Shown here in pieces: positions 4,930-5,077 of a DNA stretch of 5,077 nt; the first letter of the stretch is position 1, and each line of letters starts with the position of its first letter. Location of the stretch: the NCBI GenBank assembly GCA_902475535.1, contig CABRZR010000029.1:1-5077 (forward strand). The letters are read 5' to 3'. This DNA comes from QAMH01 sp900556425. Its GTDB lineage: Bacteria; Actinomycetota; Coriobacteriia; Coriobacteriales; QAMH01. The position numbers and the translations under genes were made by a program. The notes below the pieces were generated by a model that was given only the letters and a program-made list of their open reading frames with translations, did not search any database and had not been told where the DNA came from.

Positions 4930-5077
4930 AACACTCGCGCATGAACTAGAATGGCTACAGCATACGTGTAGGACGCCACCGTCGCGGCGGCACTATCGCT
5001 GCCGTAATCACCTCCCATCTTCGGGATATAGGCAGAAAAGTGTGTAAGGATTTACCTCATTTTCCCAGTTAGCGTCC
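4930..5077. other. Right-edge stretch with no recognisable gene
   Basis: I see no convincing coding region, RNA gene or terminator here. Small inverted repeats are present, such as GCCACCG-TCG-CGGCGGC (one mismatch) and GGCA...TGCC. TAGAAT at 4947-4952 resembles a -10 but lacks a good -35. The stretch is probably intergenic space before the next gene outside the window. Confidence 0.5.

Noticed and set aside
4477..4944. Open frames of 155 and 136 codons beyond rplT with CHFERS/SFRAERSE peptides.
   Set aside because: They translate the repeated non-coding GTCATTTCGAGCG element in more than one frame. This is a common source of false protein annotation.
4922..4952. Promoter with ATGACC and TAGAAT.
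   Set aside because: The spacer is 19 bp, the -35 is poor and no gene follows within the window.
5001..5016. GGGAGGTGAT on the minus strand, a strong ribosome-site match that could serve a tiny gene.
   Set aside because: The only nearby start (GTG, about 4990) opens a 12-codon frame and the spacing is long, so it is probably chance. A leader peptide cannot be fully excluded.

Overview
The window most likely comes from a member of the Coriobacteriia (Actinomycetota), or a close relative. The grounds are moderately high GC, the sequence flavour of IF3, L35 and L20, and the GTCATTTCGAGCG-type repeats, which I associate with gut actinobacterial genomes. This placement is an inference from memory, not a search result. 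All six protein genes I accept lie on the + strand.

Positions 1-188 are non-coding. They hold a short direct repeat and a plausible promoter (TTGGCG, 18 bp, TACAAT) whose -10 sits inside a perfect 7-bp inverted repeat. Positions 189-3107 look like a three-gene unit with gaps of 28 and 8 bases. The first gene is a membrane-embedded, probably processive family 2 glycosyltransferase. The second is a 91-residue tail-anchored-like protein. The third is a 376-residue protein with an acidic cytoplasmic half, one membrane span and an outside domain I do not recognise. The layout suggests a synthase with two envelope partners that makes or handles a cell-surface glycan, but no substrate can be read from the sequence.

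Positions 3108-4469 are the conserved infC-rpmI-rplT operon (IF3, L35, L20). A promoter at 3117-3145 has a near-palindrome filling its spacer. A leader of about 155 nt follows and contains a strong intrinsic terminator (3258-3290) just before the infC ribosome binding site. This is the architecture expected of L20-type feedback attenuation. infC appears to start at a rare ATA codon (3308) behind an extended Shine-Dalgarno, which fits the non-canonical starts known to let IF3 control its own synthesis.

Positions 4470-5077 contain no convincing gene but are structured. There are four copies of GTCATTTCGAGCG, a perfect 12-bp GC-rich hairpin that may end the operon, and a roughly 110-bp element with 19/21-matching terminal inverted repeats (4602-4711). 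After these come three diverged copies of a 60-70 nt hairpin unit (4730-4929), whose stems are kept by paired changes. The three-hairpin array and the infC leader are the most interesting parts of the window. From 4930 onward I see nothing I can name.
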